Part shown: positions 17,159-25,800 of the stretch, in pieces
How the letters are laid out: each line of letters starts with the position of its first letter
Position numbering within the stretch: the first letter of the stretch is position 1
Assembly: GCF_000407545.1 (NCBI RefSeq)
Contig: NZ_ASWH01000001.1
Coordinates: forward strand, 1,441,501-1,505,500
Reading direction: 5' to 3'
DNA: 64,000 nucleotides
Origin: Enterococcus gilvus ATCC BAA-350
GTDB taxonomy: Bacteria > Bacillota > Bacilli > Lactobacillales > Enterococcaceae
The notes under the pieces: model-generated
What the model was told of the DNA's origin: nothing
Seen by the model: the letters and a program-made list of their open reading frames with translations, nothing else
The model's database searches: none
Made by a program: the position numbers and the translations under genes

Positions 17159-17268
17159 CTTAAGAGTTACCATGAAATCATAAAAAAGAACATCAATGTT
17201 TTCATGATAAACATTATTGTTTTAGTGAACACCAAAATTTAACATACCATAAACTCGTTTTCTGTACC

Positions 17269-17490
17269 CTAATTTTCAACGTCTGAAATTTCTGAAATAA
17301 CAAAAAAACTATGAAGTTTATCAGTAGAATAATCATATTTTTTTCCAATTTCACATAGCACCTGCTGATTCGACTCTAGAACTACGTCACTCCCGTCATA
17401 CAAACTATCCGTTGGGAGCAGAATTTCGAAAGGTTTTTTGTCATCCAACACCAAGGGCTTTTGAAAGAAATATCCAGCGATCTTTTTCAT
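17269..17490 (-). CDS. Small hypothetical protein, 73 residues
   Basis: This encodes 73 residues with AAAAGGAG 8 bases upstream of the ATG. It has a short basic N-terminus, then mixed polar sequence with LPTDSLYDGSDVVLESN and an acidic end. No signal peptide, membrane segment or known motif is seen. The good ribosome site and downstream terminator support a real gene. Confidence 0.6.
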   Translation of the reverse strand: MKKIAGYFFQKPLVLDDKKPFEILLPTDSLYDGSDVVLESNQQVLCEIGKKYDYSTDKLHSFFVISEISDVEN

Positions 17491-17576
17491 GAGAATTACT
17501 CCTTTTTCTATTATTTGTTATATATTACATCAGCTATTCTAGTAAAACCAGAAATAAGCTCTATAACGGGTGTAAT

Positions 17577-17897
17577 TTAAAGCAACCGCAAAAGCGCGAT
17601 TCCAAGAACACCTGTTAATACGATTTTCATGAGGTCATTTGTACGAATACCAACGATCAATGCTGGGATACACGCAAAAATTTCTGGAAAACGCAATGTA
17701 GGGAAATGACCTGTTTGGAAATTCAGTAAACTTTGAAACAATAGCGCTGTCAAAATCGTCATTGGTAAATAACTTAAAAATTTTTGGAAAGTTGGCGGTA
17801 ATGTGAGCGCTTTTGTCAAAACGAAGGGCAGTACACGTGGTACCCAAGTGACCAACGCACATCCTAACAAAGTTAGTAAGTAATAATTATTATTCAT
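17577..17897 (-). CDS. azlD: AzlD-family branched-chain amino acid exporter subunit
   Basis: This encodes 106 residues. ATG 17897 is used; a GTG one codon upstream is also possible. It has four hydrophobic segments and the AzlD features WVPRVLPF near residue 20 and FPEIFACIPALIVGIRTND. With AzlC, encoded immediately upstream and overlapping by 8 bases, it forms a transporter for export of branched-chain amino acids or analogues. The gene ends the pair. Confidence 0.88.
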   Translation of the reverse strand: MNNNYYLLTLLGCALVTWVPRVLPFVLTKALTLPPTFQKFLSYLPMTILTALLFQSLLNFQTGHFPTLRFPEIFACIPALIVGIRTNDLMKIVLTGVLGIALLRLL

Positions 17898-18600
17898 CAC
17901 GTATCAATACCCCCGATAAGCAGCCCAGTAATGTCGACAAAATAACAGAAAGTTCAGCAGAAACAAAACGCATCAAAAGAAAGAGGCTGATGATTGTTAC
18001 TGCCAAAATGGTCCATGTTTTATTTTTTTGCCTTTTTAAGGGTAATTGCACTTGGAACAAAAACAATCCAAGAAACATCGCAGTCAATGCAAAATCAAAT
18101 CCAAAAATAGTAGGATCAGGAATAAAATTTCCTAACAGTGCACCGATAACGGTAGAAAGAATCCAAATAAGGTAAGCTGTAAGATTCAATCCGTGCATCC
18201 ACGAACTATTGACCTTTTTTTCTTGTGCAAGCGTGGACATCAGTACGCCGTAGGACTCATCAGTCAACAATGTTCCAATAGCAATACCATTTATGAGTGA
18301 ATCATCTTTAAAATAGTGGGCAACAGAAAGACTCATAAGCAAATGCCGTAAATTAACAAGAAAAATAGTAAAGACGATCGATAAAATAGGCGCACTTAGT
18401 AAAAGCAACCCGCATAAAATAAATTGCGCACTTCCCGCATAAACGACAGTAGACATCAAAAAAATCTGCCAAATAGCAAGATGAGCGGATTTTCCGACGA
18501 TACCCATCGCGATCCCAATTCCTAAATACCCCATAATTGTGGGGATACAAGCTTTAACACCATCAAAAAAACTGGGGTTTTGAACAATACGATTATCCAT
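17890..18600 (-). CDS. azlC: AzlC-family branched-chain amino acid exporter subunit
   Basis: This encodes 236 residues. ATG 18600 follows GAGAGG by about 8 bases, and the N-terminus then reads NPSFFDGVKACIPTIMGYLGIGIAMG, of which the hydrophobic part is the first membrane segment. The motif QFILCGLLLL and the LRHLLMSLS segment are typical of AzlC permeases. About seven membrane segments are expected. The gene is preceded by an unusual leader hairpin (18663-18727), suggesting attenuation. AzlC exporters confer azaleucine resistance in Bacillus. Confidence 0.9.
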   Translation of the reverse strand: MDNRIVQNPSFFDGVKACIPTIMGYLGIGIAMGIVGKSAHLAIWQIFLMSTVVYAGSAQFILCGLLLLSAPILSIVFTIFLVNLRHLLMSLSVAHYFKDDSLINGIAIGTLLTDESYGVLMSTLAQEKKVNSSWMHGLNLTAYLIWILSTVIGALLGNFIPDPTIFGFDFALTAMFLGLFLFQVQLPLKRQKNKTWTILAVTIISLFLLMRFVSAELSVILSTLLGCLSGVLIRDE

Positions 18601-18662
18601 AATTTTTCCTCTCATTTGGTTTTAATCATATTAGAACAAAACTAATAAAAAAACAAGAGGAT

Positions 18663-18727
18663 AAAAAATAAAAAAAGAGCAATAAGTCCAACGAGCGTTA
18701 GCAATAGTTGGCGGTGAATCAATGCTC
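18663..18727 (-). promoter_or_regulatory. Structured leader with terminator-like hairpin before azlC
   Basis: On the minus strand a GAGCA/TGCTC stem (18723-18727 with 18677-18681) encloses a CCAAC/GTTGG stem (18707-18711 with 18688-18692) and is followed by a run of T residues. It starts just after a TAAAAT box (about 18734-18739), so it would lie at the very 5' end of the azlCD mRNA. No open reading frame for a leader peptide is evident. The class of RNA is not recognised. Confidence 0.5.
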
Positions 18728-18850
18728 AATTTATTTTACCACAGAAATATTAGCTTAAAAACTAATATTATTACTATTTTTAGACGATTAATTTAAAAAT
18801 GCTGTTGGAAGTTGGTGGCATTTTGATTTTCTAGAAAGTTATAAGTGTTG

Positions 18851-18856
18851 TATAAT
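18851..18856 (+). promoter_or_regulatory. -10 element of the universal stress protein gene
   Basis: A perfect TATAAT lies 22 bases before the start codon, implying a short untranslated leader. I could not identify a convincing -35 hexamer at normal spacing. Confidence 0.5.
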
Positions 18857-18878
18857 GATTTTAAGGGAGGCGTTCTCA

Positions 18879-19310
18879 ATGAAAGAAAGTTATAAAAAAA
18901 TTCTTGTAGCAGTGGATGGTTCTACCGCTTCTACTGATGCATTCAATGAAGCATTGAACATAGCTGAACGTAATGGAGCAAAACTTTTTATACTTACAGT
19001 TGTGGATTATAAATTTTCTTTAGGAGATCCAGCATTTATTAATGATGCATTAAAATTCCATCTTAACAATGCTGAAATCGAGCTCGAGCAACTCATTGCT
19101 AATTCAGATATCAGTAAGTTGGACTACGAAACTAAAATTGATTCTGGAAATCCTAAACGGAAGATTGTCGATTACGCAGTTGAAACGCAAGTAGACTTAA
19201 TTATTGTTGGATCAACCGGCAAGGGTGCAGTGGAACAAGCTATAGTGGGATCTACTACAGCGTATGTAGTAAATCACGCAAGTTGTAATGTCATGGTTGT
19301 AAAGCCATAA
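18879..19310 (+). CDS. Universal stress protein (UspA family)
   Basis: This encodes 143 residues; AAGGGAGG ends 8 bases before ATG 18879. The fold begins YKKILVAVDGSTAS and ends with the nucleotide-binding motif VGSTGKGAVEQAIVGSTTAYV spread over about residues 115-135. ATP-binding Usp proteins modulate stress survival, often through unknown partners. It is a single-gene unit, bounded by a terminator that it shares with the convergent tRNA gene. Confidence 0.9.
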   Translation: MKESYKKILVAVDGSTASTDAFNEALNIAERNGAKLFILTVVDYKFSLGDPAFINDALKFHLNNAEIELEQLIANSDISKLDYETKIDSGNPKRKIVDYAVETQVDLIIVGSTGKGAVEQAIVGSTTAYVVNHASCNVMVVKP

Positions 19311-19327
19311 TTTTAAAGAAAAAAAGA

Positions 19328-19366
19328 AGGGTTTCTATTCAATCAATGAATAGAAACCCTATTTTT
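19328..19366. terminator. Bidirectional terminator between usp and tRNA-Gln
   Basis: A 14-bp stem (AGGGTTTCTATTCA / TGAATAGAAACCCT) has T-rich sequence on the plus side and A-rich sequence on the other, so it serves both strands. Confidence 0.88.
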
Positions 19367-19367
19367 A

Positions 19368-19440
19368 TTGGGATAGTAGGGCTCGAACCTACACTTACCT
19401 GATTCAGAGTCAGGCGCCTTACCAATTTGGCCATATCCCA
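19368..19440 (-). tRNA. tRNA-Gln (anticodon CUG)
   Basis: The minus strand folds as a 73-base cloverleaf. The acceptor stem is TGGGATA/TATCCCA, the anticodon stem CCTGA/TCAGG encloses the loop CTCTGAA (anticodon CTG, reading CAG), and the T arm has GGTTCGAGCC. The discriminator base is A, and CCA is not encoded. It is a lone tRNA gene, with a promoter upstream and a terminator at its 3' end. Confidence 0.92.
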
Positions 19441-19456
19441 ATTAAGAACAGAAAAA

Positions 19457-19485
19457 AGTATAACGCTAGTTTTCCTATTCTTCAA
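19457..19485 (-). promoter_or_regulatory. Promoter of tRNA-Gln
   Basis: Reading the minus strand, TTGAAG (19480-19485) and TATACT (19457-19462) are separated by 17 bases, 16 bases before the mature tRNA 5' end. Confidence 0.7.
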
Positions 19486-19499
19486 ATGAAAAGACTCGA

Positions 19500-19895
19500 T
19501 TATTTTTTACCCGCTTGTTTTAAGGCAGCTAAAATGATATTCCCGTCAGCAAAACCTAAATTGATCTTAACCACTTCGGTGCTGAAAAGCAGGGTTAAGC
19601 GAATCCCGTTTAGCTTTTTCTTACCACTAATTTCTTTGCACTGGTATAGATTGTATTTATAAGACTTTTGCTTGCTCAGGGCATAAAGTGTACTTCCTGA
19701 GATTCCGTATGCAGTTAGGCCTTCTTGCTTCTTTATACTTTCGTACTTATGGAAACCGATAAAAGAAAATGAAAAATTTGTTTTTGGAAATTCTGCTAAG
19801 AAGTTAGTAAATAATAAGACGCCCTTTTCTTCCGTAGTGTTGTAATTGATTCCATACTTTTTGGTAAATTGATAGAGTTCTTTTGCTGTATTCAT
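19500..19895 (-). CDS. Hypothetical protein, 131 residues
   Basis: This encodes a lysine- and tyrosine-rich cytoplasmic protein with a GAGG site about 6 bases before the ATG. Alternating hydrophobic residues (FSFSFIGFHKYESI, IRLTLLFSTEVVKINLGF) suggest beta strands, perhaps a PH-like or lipocalin-like barrel. No catalytic motif, signal peptide or membrane segment is seen. It is separated from the gene at 19958 by only about 60 bases on the same strand. No function assigned. Confidence 0.65.
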   Translation of the reverse strand: MNTAKELYQFTKKYGINYNTTEEKGVLLFTNFLAEFPKTNFSFSFIGFHKYESIKKQEGLTAYGISGSTLYALSKQKSYKYNLYQCKEISGKKKLNGIRLTLLFSTEVVKINLGFADGNIILAALKQAGKK

Positions 19896-19957
19896 AAAAA
19901 CCTCGCTTTTCTTGATAAACTAAGTATAAATCTTGTTTCTTATTATAGAAACCATTT

Positions 19958-20485
19958 TTATCGGCTAAAACGACGAGTGTTAATAAATTCTGAAATAGCC
20001 ATAGTTATCAATAAAAAGCCAAAAATTTGAAAAAGAAACATCAAGCTGCTGAAAGGGTTAAACAATAAGAAGAAACCCGCAACAATCATCAAGGCGCTGT
20101 ATATGACTTGGGCCATAACTGGAAAACCATTTCTTTTCGCAGACCAGCTTTGAAGAAATTGACCAATGGCAAAGATCAAAATAATAAAACCTAAGAACAT
20201 CGGCAAAATACTGATAATTCCTTTTGAAAACCAAAGGATTACAAATGCGATAATAATTCGCGTAATTCCGCTAGTAGTTTCAAACCCAACATTTCCAGTA
20301 TATTTTTTCGCTTTTACCCCACGGATAATTTGCATGATACCGAAAATTAGTAGATAGAAAAAGATGATATACACGATCCCTCTGAAAACACTACGTGGTG
20401 AAATCAATATAGCAATTCCAAGTATTAGATAGAAAGCACTTCTCAAATAGCCGTCTTTTTTTATTGAATCGATAAAATTTAACAT
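19958..20485 (-). CDS. DUF308 (HdeD-like) membrane protein
   Basis: This encodes 175 residues with AGGGAGTG upstream. Six short hydrophobic segments in three hairpins, with GITRIIIAFVILWFSKG in the middle, fit the DUF308/HdeD family of bacterial membrane proteins. HdeD is acid-stress related in E. coli, but the Gram-positive members have no assigned role. It may share a transcript with the gene at 19500. Confidence 0.78.
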   Translation of the reverse strand: MLNFIDSIKKDGYLRSAFYLILGIAILISPRSVFRGIVYIIFFYLLIFGIMQIIRGVKAKKYTGNVGFETTSGITRIIIAFVILWFSKGIISILPMFLGFIILIFAIGQFLQSWSAKRNGFPVMAQVIYSALMIVAGFFLLFNPFSSLMFLFQIFGFLLITMAISEFINTRRFSR

Positions 20486-20646
20486 GAACGATCACTCCCT
20501 TGAAATGATTTTACCTGATTTAAGTTTTTTTTGCGACTGAAGCGAAGATTTCGATTGTAAACCATTCCATAGTTCGGTATAATTGCGAATAACATTGATC
20601 CAAAAGCTAGACGAACAAATGAATGTCGATACTGGAGGGCTTACTT

Positions 20647-20850
20647 ATGAATGAAGAAGAAATTGAGCTAGGAAGAAGTTATCGCTGCCACCCAATTGGG
20701 TTCGAAGAATGTGTTGAGGGCGAAGTAATTTCTAAAATGACAAATTGTGCTGTTGTACGTATCAATCAGTGTGAAGAGATTGATCAAGAGCAGCGAGATG
20801 ACAAATCTAACATGGTCGTGGTAAAATATTCTAATTTCATTCCAAGTTAG
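20647..20850 (+). CDS. DUF2187-like small protein
   Basis: This encodes 67 residues. ATG 20647 follows GGAGGG by about 8 bases. The pattern EGEVISKMTNCAVVRI followed by NMVVVKYSNF matches the KOW/SH3-like DUF2187 (YkvS) family as I know it. The function of that family is not established. Twelve bases separate it from the next gene, so the two should be co-transcribed. Confidence 0.7.
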   Translation: MNEEEIELGRSYRCHPIGFEECVEGEVISKMTNCAVVRINQCEEIDQEQRDDKSNMVVVKYSNFIPS

Positions 20851-20862
20851 AAGGCGGTTTTT

Positions 20863-21357
20863 TTGAATATATTTACAGTGTTACTGGGGATATTTACGAT
20901 CGTTCTGTATGTATTCCTATTAATAGCTCGCAGAGATATCGTTATTCCGGTTTTTAAACGACGTAGACAATATCCTTTTTATCTTTTTTTAGCGCTGCTG
21001 ATCTTGTGGATTGGCTTTACTAGTTGGCAAGATTTTAATGGTCGTGTTCAGACTGTCTTAGCCGCGTTAGTGATGCTGAGTTTTCTGCTAGATAAAAGAG
21101 GGTTTACTGAAGAGCAGTTACTTCTTTTTAGTTTAGATAATCGTGGGATACCATTGAATGAGATCGAGCGTGTCGTTTTGTTTCAAGAAGATAGTGGATT
21201 GATAAAACTTAACTATTTTCGCAAGGATCGACGTGGTCCGATTTTGACTTTTGATTATTCTTTGACAGAGTTTGTTGTTTTCTTGTCTACACACCTTAGT
21301 GAAGGCAGTACGTTGGAGATATTGACTAAAGAAGATCAAGATAAAAATGGAAAGTAA
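20863..21357 (+). CDS. Membrane protein with C-terminal cytoplasmic domain, unknown function
   Basis: This encodes 164 residues from TTG 20863, with AAGGCGG 5 bases upstream. Two or three hydrophobic segments occupy residues 3-22 and 38-75 (with a basic FKRRRQYP between), followed by a soluble domain rich in beta-forming residues (LNEIERVVLFQEDSGLIKL). No family was recognised. It ends at a terminator and pairs with the DUF2187-like gene. Confidence 0.68.
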   Translation: MNIFTVLLGIFTIVLYVFLLIARRDIVIPVFKRRRQYPFYLFLALLILWIGFTSWQDFNGRVQTVLAALVMLSFLLDKRGFTEEQLLLFSLDNRGIPLNEIERVVLFQEDSGLIKLNYFRKDRRGPILTFDYSLTEFVVFLSTHLSEGSTLEILTKEDQDKNGK

Positions 21358-21383
21358 AAGATGGCGGTTGCCATCTTTTTTTT
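21356..21383 (+). terminator. Terminator after the gene at 20863
   Basis: A stem AAAAGATGGC / GCCATCTTTT with a GGTT loop and eight T residues overlaps the stop codon region. Confidence 0.85.
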
Positions 21384-21410
21384 GTCATTTTATTCGCCAG
21401 TTTAAATATA

Positions 21411-21442
21411 AAAAAAGGTATGATCAAAAATGATCACACCTT
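21411..21442 (-). terminator. Terminator of the nitroreductase gene
   Basis: On the minus strand AAGGTGTGATCA / TGATCATACCTT, followed by seven T residues, lies 12 bases after the stop. Confidence 0.82.
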
Positions 21443-21453
21443 CATTTCAGAGA

Positions 21454-22050
21454 TTAATGAAAAACGCGGAAACGTTCGTCATCAGCTAAAAATTCTTTTT
21501 CATTTGCTTCGCCTTCTTTAGAGCCGAAAACCAATTGTGAACGTAATTGCCAGTTTGCAGGAATATCCCATTCTTCTGCAACAGCGTCATCGATAACTGG
21601 ATTGTAATGTTGTAAGTTTGCGCCAAGGCCTGCAGAAGTTAACGCAGTCCATGTATTTGCAGTAGCAATCCCGTTTGATTGTTCTGCCCAATCTGGGAAG
21701 TTATCAGCGTATAGTGCAAATTGTTCTTGCAAATTCTTCACAGTATCTGTTTCTTTAAAGAATAATACGGTACCGTAAGCTGTTCTGAAGCCATCAATTT
21801 TTGCTTGTGTATTAGGGAAAACTTCAGCAGGAGTTAATGGTTTCAAAGCTTCTTCAACGATGTTCCACAATTTTTCATGTGCATCACCGAAAAGAATTAC
21901 TGCACGAGGAGATTGTGCGTTAAAAGCCGTTGGGCTGTTTTTAATAGCATCTTTGATTACTTCTGTAACTTCTTCTTCAGATAATTTAACGTCACGTCCT
22001 AATGCATAATGTGAACGACGTTCTTTTAATGATTCTAAAAATTGAGACAT
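21454..22050 (-). CDS. Nitroreductase family protein (Frm2/Hbn1/CinD-like)
   Basis: This encodes 198 residues with AAAGGTGG upstream of the ATG. The N-terminal RRSHYALG, followed by SPTAFNAQSPRAVILFG, is the FMN-binding pattern of the nitroreductase subgroup that includes yeast Frm2/Hbn1 and L. lactis CinD. These are NAD(P)H-dependent quinone or nitro-compound reductases, tied to copper or oxidative stress in some hosts. No copper box is apparent upstream. It is a monocistronic gene with its own terminator. Confidence 0.88.
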   Translation of the reverse strand: MSQFLESLKERRSHYALGRDVKLSEEEVTEVIKDAIKNSPTAFNAQSPRAVILFGDAHEKLWNIVEEALKPLTPAEVFPNTQAKIDGFRTAYGTVLFFKETDTVKNLQEQFALYADNFPDWAEQSNGIATANTWTALTSAGLGANLQHYNPVIDDAVAEEWDIPANWQLRSQLVFGSKEGEANEKEFLADDERFRVFH

Positions 22051-22229
22051 AATAATTCCACCTTTTTGTTTTTTTCTTTGTTAACAATGATTACTTTATC
22101 ATCTTACAAAAAGTAAGGAAAGAAATATGCTTGAGAAAAATAAAAAACTTTTTAGCTAAAGAATAACTGCTGATAAATGAATCAAATATGATAAACTACT
22201 ATTATGATCGTTAGAATGGAGGTTCGTAA

Positions 22230-22772
22230 GTGAATATAAAAGAGGCAGTAAAGACAATTATTTATTTTTTGATTTTAGCAGCGATTTTAATCGGACTACG
22301 ACATTTTGTTTTTACACCTGTCGTTGTTAAAGGGGATTCTATGGACCCTACATTAGCAGATGGCGAACGCGTGATTGCTCTAAAGAACACTGAGATCAAA
22401 CGTTTTGACATCGTAACTTTTCCAGCGCCTGACGATGAAGGAAAAAATTATATTAAGCGTGTAATTGGTTTGCCTGGCGATACGATTGAATATAAGGATG
22501 ACCAGCTTTATATCAATGGAAAGAAAACGGATGAACCTTATTTGGATGAGTACAAAGGTGAATTAACAGACAGTCAACCGCTGACTTATGATTTTAACTT
22601 AAAAGACCTATATGGCTCCGAAAAAATTCCTGAAGGCGAATTATTCGTTTTAGGAGACAATCGTCGCATCTCTAAAGACAGCCGAATCATTGGAATGATC
22701 AAGGAGAAGAACATCATGGCAGATGTGAAGTTTGTTTTTTGGCCATTAAATCGATTTGGAACTGTAGACTAG
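22230..22772 (+). CDS. lepB: Signal peptidase I
   Basis: This encodes 180 residues from GTG 22230, preceded by GGAGGT. One N-terminal membrane segment (about 8-27) is followed by the catalytic serine motif VKGDSMDPTL and the catalytic lysine motif YIKRVIGLPGD; the C-terminal GDNRRISKDSR is box E. It cleaves signal peptides of exported proteins on the outer membrane face. This genome probably has other paralogues, as usual in Enterococcus; only this one is visible here. Confidence 0.93.
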   Translation: MNIKEAVKTIIYFLILAAILIGLRHFVFTPVVVKGDSMDPTLADGERVIALKNTEIKRFDIVTFPAPDDEGKNYIKRVIGLPGDTIEYKDDQLYINGKKTDEPYLDEYKGELTDSQPLTYDFNLKDLYGSEKIPEGELFVLGDNRRISKDSRIIGMIKEKNIMADVKFVFWPLNRFGTVD

Positions 22773-22794
22773 CATTTTTTGCTAGTCTTTTTTT
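22766..22794 (+). terminator. Terminator of the signal peptidase gene
   Basis: AGACTAGC / GCTAGTCT with a T-rich loop and a T-run overlaps the stop codon. Confidence 0.85.
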
Positions 22795-22835
22795 GCGTAC
22801 TATTTATCTTCAATTATGCGTCTTTTTGACGGAAC

Positions 22836-22844
22836 TGTTATAAT
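22836..22844 (+). promoter_or_regulatory. Extended -10 promoter of rexBA
   Basis: TGTTATAAT, an extended -10 element, lies 44 bases before the rexB start. No strong -35 is visible, as is common for extended -10 promoters. Confidence 0.55.
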
Positions 22845-22887
22845 AATCGAGTAACATCACTTGAAGAAAAGAGGGGGAACGATAACG

Positions 22888-25800
22888 ATGCCATTACAAT
22901 TTTTGTTAGGTGCTGGTCAAAACGATTCGGTAGAACGAATGGTCCAAACTGCGGAAGATTGGTTAAAACAAAATATAGAGAATCGTGTGTTTTTCATAGT
23001 CCCCAATTATAATAAATTTGAGCAAGAGATTCATCTCTTGTCAGCTATGAAGAAGGGGAACCACACAACAGAATTCAGTACGATACGCACACAAGTTTTT
23101 AGTTTCCAGCGACTTGCTTGGTATTTTTTACAGCGAGATGGACAGGTTCCTGGAAATATTTTATCAGAAGCTGGAAACGCAATGATTTTGCGAAAAATTC
23201 TGAAGGAACAACAAGAAGAATTAACGATTTTTCGCGGAGAAGTAAATAAAACAGGATTTATTCAACAATTGGCAAGTTTTTATCAAGAGATGCAAATTGG
23301 AAATTTATCGGTAGAGGACTTAGCCGAAAGTGGAAGCGACCAAGATCAAGTATTGAAATTACAAGATCTGAAAAAAGTATTTGCTGCGTATGAGGACGCA
23401 TTGCTTGAATACAATGTAGCGAACGAAGACCCGCTACAGTTGCTGCATACGTATTTAGAGAGTCAAAATTTGTCAAACTGCCTGTTTATCGTAAGTGGGT
23501 TTACGCGATTTAATGCACAAGAGTTAACTATTTTAACTACATTGATGACTTGTGGAGAGCTATTTGTTTCGTTAGAGCTTGACCGTCCATATCCTAACGA
23601 AGAACCGAATCCTTTGAATTTATTCGCGGACCCTGGAAAAACATATCATCAGTTGAAGAGTCAGGCAGACATTCAAAAAATTCCCGTTCGTACAGATCAA
23701 TTTTGTCTTAAAAAAACTTCAGTATTCAATCAAGTAGGAGAGTTTTGGGCAAATCAGAAAACGAGCGACTTAGCCCATACGAATCAACTAAAGATTACTA
23801 AATACGCCACGATCGCCGATGAAATTCGTAAAGTTGGCGAAGAAATTCGTCGATTAGTCAGGGAAGAGGGGTATCGTTATAACGATATTCAAATTTTGCT
23901 TCGCAAGCCGCAATTTTATAATAGTGTTTTGCCTGATGTATTTAATAAATTGGACGTCCCGTTTTATTTAGATGAGACGCAAGAGATGGCGGCACATCCG
24001 TTAATCGAGTTTTTACAGGCTCTTTTTTTAATGGATAATTACCATTATCGGATTAACGATGTTTTTCGAATGCTCCGTACAGAGCTGTTCGCGCCATTCG
24101 ATTGGGCGAAGGACGCGTGGTTGGCTGAACAACAACGCTACAGGGAAATGATTGATTTAACAGAAAATGTTTGCTTGGCCTATAATTTTAGAGGCAGCGC
24201 GTGGACAAAAGAGGCAAACTGGGAGTTTGTTGATTACGATTTCGAAGCAGAGGTTTTTAAGGATGCAAAGGAATTAGAGTCAACAACAAATGAGGTTCGC
24301 CGTTCCGTACAACAAACCGTCCCAGATTTTTTTAAGAAAATAAAACAAGCTGAAAACGGAGTAGAAGCTGCCACGATTTTTTATCACTTCATGGAAGCCA
24401 GCGGTGTAAAACGCCAATTGTTGTATTGGCGAGACCAAGAAGTTTCTAAAGGAAATCTTGATAAAGCTCGAAATCATGAGCAAACATGGCAAGCGCTTCT
24501 AGATCTTTTGGACGAGTATGTATTGATCTACGGCCACGATTCATTTGAGTGGGAAACTTTCCAGGAAATCTTTTTAGCAGGATTAATGAATCTGACATAT
24601 GGGAAGATTCCAACCGCCATTGATCAAGTTCGCGTCAACGATTTAGAACTAGCGCGAGTAGATCAGATGAAAGTCACTTTTGCTATTGGCTTAAACAACA
24701 ATGATTTTCCAGCTCGTTTTGATGACAAGGGTCTTTTGACTGCTGAGGAACGTGTTGCTTTTAATCAAAACCTGCCTGAAGGAAAGTTCTTACCGGAAAG
24801 CAATAGCTCAAAAGTAAATCGAGAACCTTTTCTGGCCTATTCAGTTTTTTTGTCTGCAACGGATAAGCTTTATTTGAGTGTAGCGACTACTGTAGACGGA
24901 GAGAAGAAGTTAGAAGTTTCTTCCTTTTTGAAGCAATTAAGCCAAGGCCTCCATCTTTCAATTAAAGAAAATGAATCCCTACAATTGATGAGTTTACCTG
25001 AAAACCATTTAGGAACGATTCGAACACTGCTTTCTGACCTTATTGCTCTCAATCGAATGGCACAGGATGAAAATCGTCCGTTACTGCCTGCTTGGAGAGA
25101 GTTGCAAAAATTTATTCAAAATAGCACCATCGCTCCAATGGCACAACGAGTTTTTAAAAGCTTACAAGATTTAAATGTCCCGCGTGCATTGCTTCCCGAA
25201 ACAGCCGAACGCTTGTATGGGAAGAATCTTTATGTTTCAGTTTCACGGATTGAAAACTTTTATAACTGTCAGTATAAATATTTTGCGAACTTTGGATTGG
25301 GTTTAAAGGAGCGCACAGTATACGGATTAACTCCAGCAGCTGCGGGAGATTTCTACCATGAAGCATTGGATCATTTTTTCCGTTTGATAAAAGAACAAGG
25401 AATTCGATTGGCAGAGTTAAATGAAGCAGAGCGTAACCGATTAGCCGATCAAGTATTGAAAGACGTTTTCGGTGAGTTAAAATTTGCAATTTTGTCTAGT
25501 TCAGCACGAATGAACTACATTCGATACCAATTGTCACGCACGATACAAAAAGTCAGTTGGGGATTGGTTCAGCAAGGAATGCGTACAAGTTTTGAACCCC
25601 AACAAACCGAGGTTGTTTTTGGCTCTATCGGTGGCGAAAAAGGAATTCCGGGAATTAAATTGCCTCTTTCAAATGGTGGTGAAGTCTCGATCCGAGGGAA
25701 AATCGACCGATTGGATCAACTAAGCAGTGAAGAAAGTGACTGGCTAAGTGTTATTGACTATAAGTCGAGTCCGCATAGTTTTAATGTAGCAGATGCCTAT

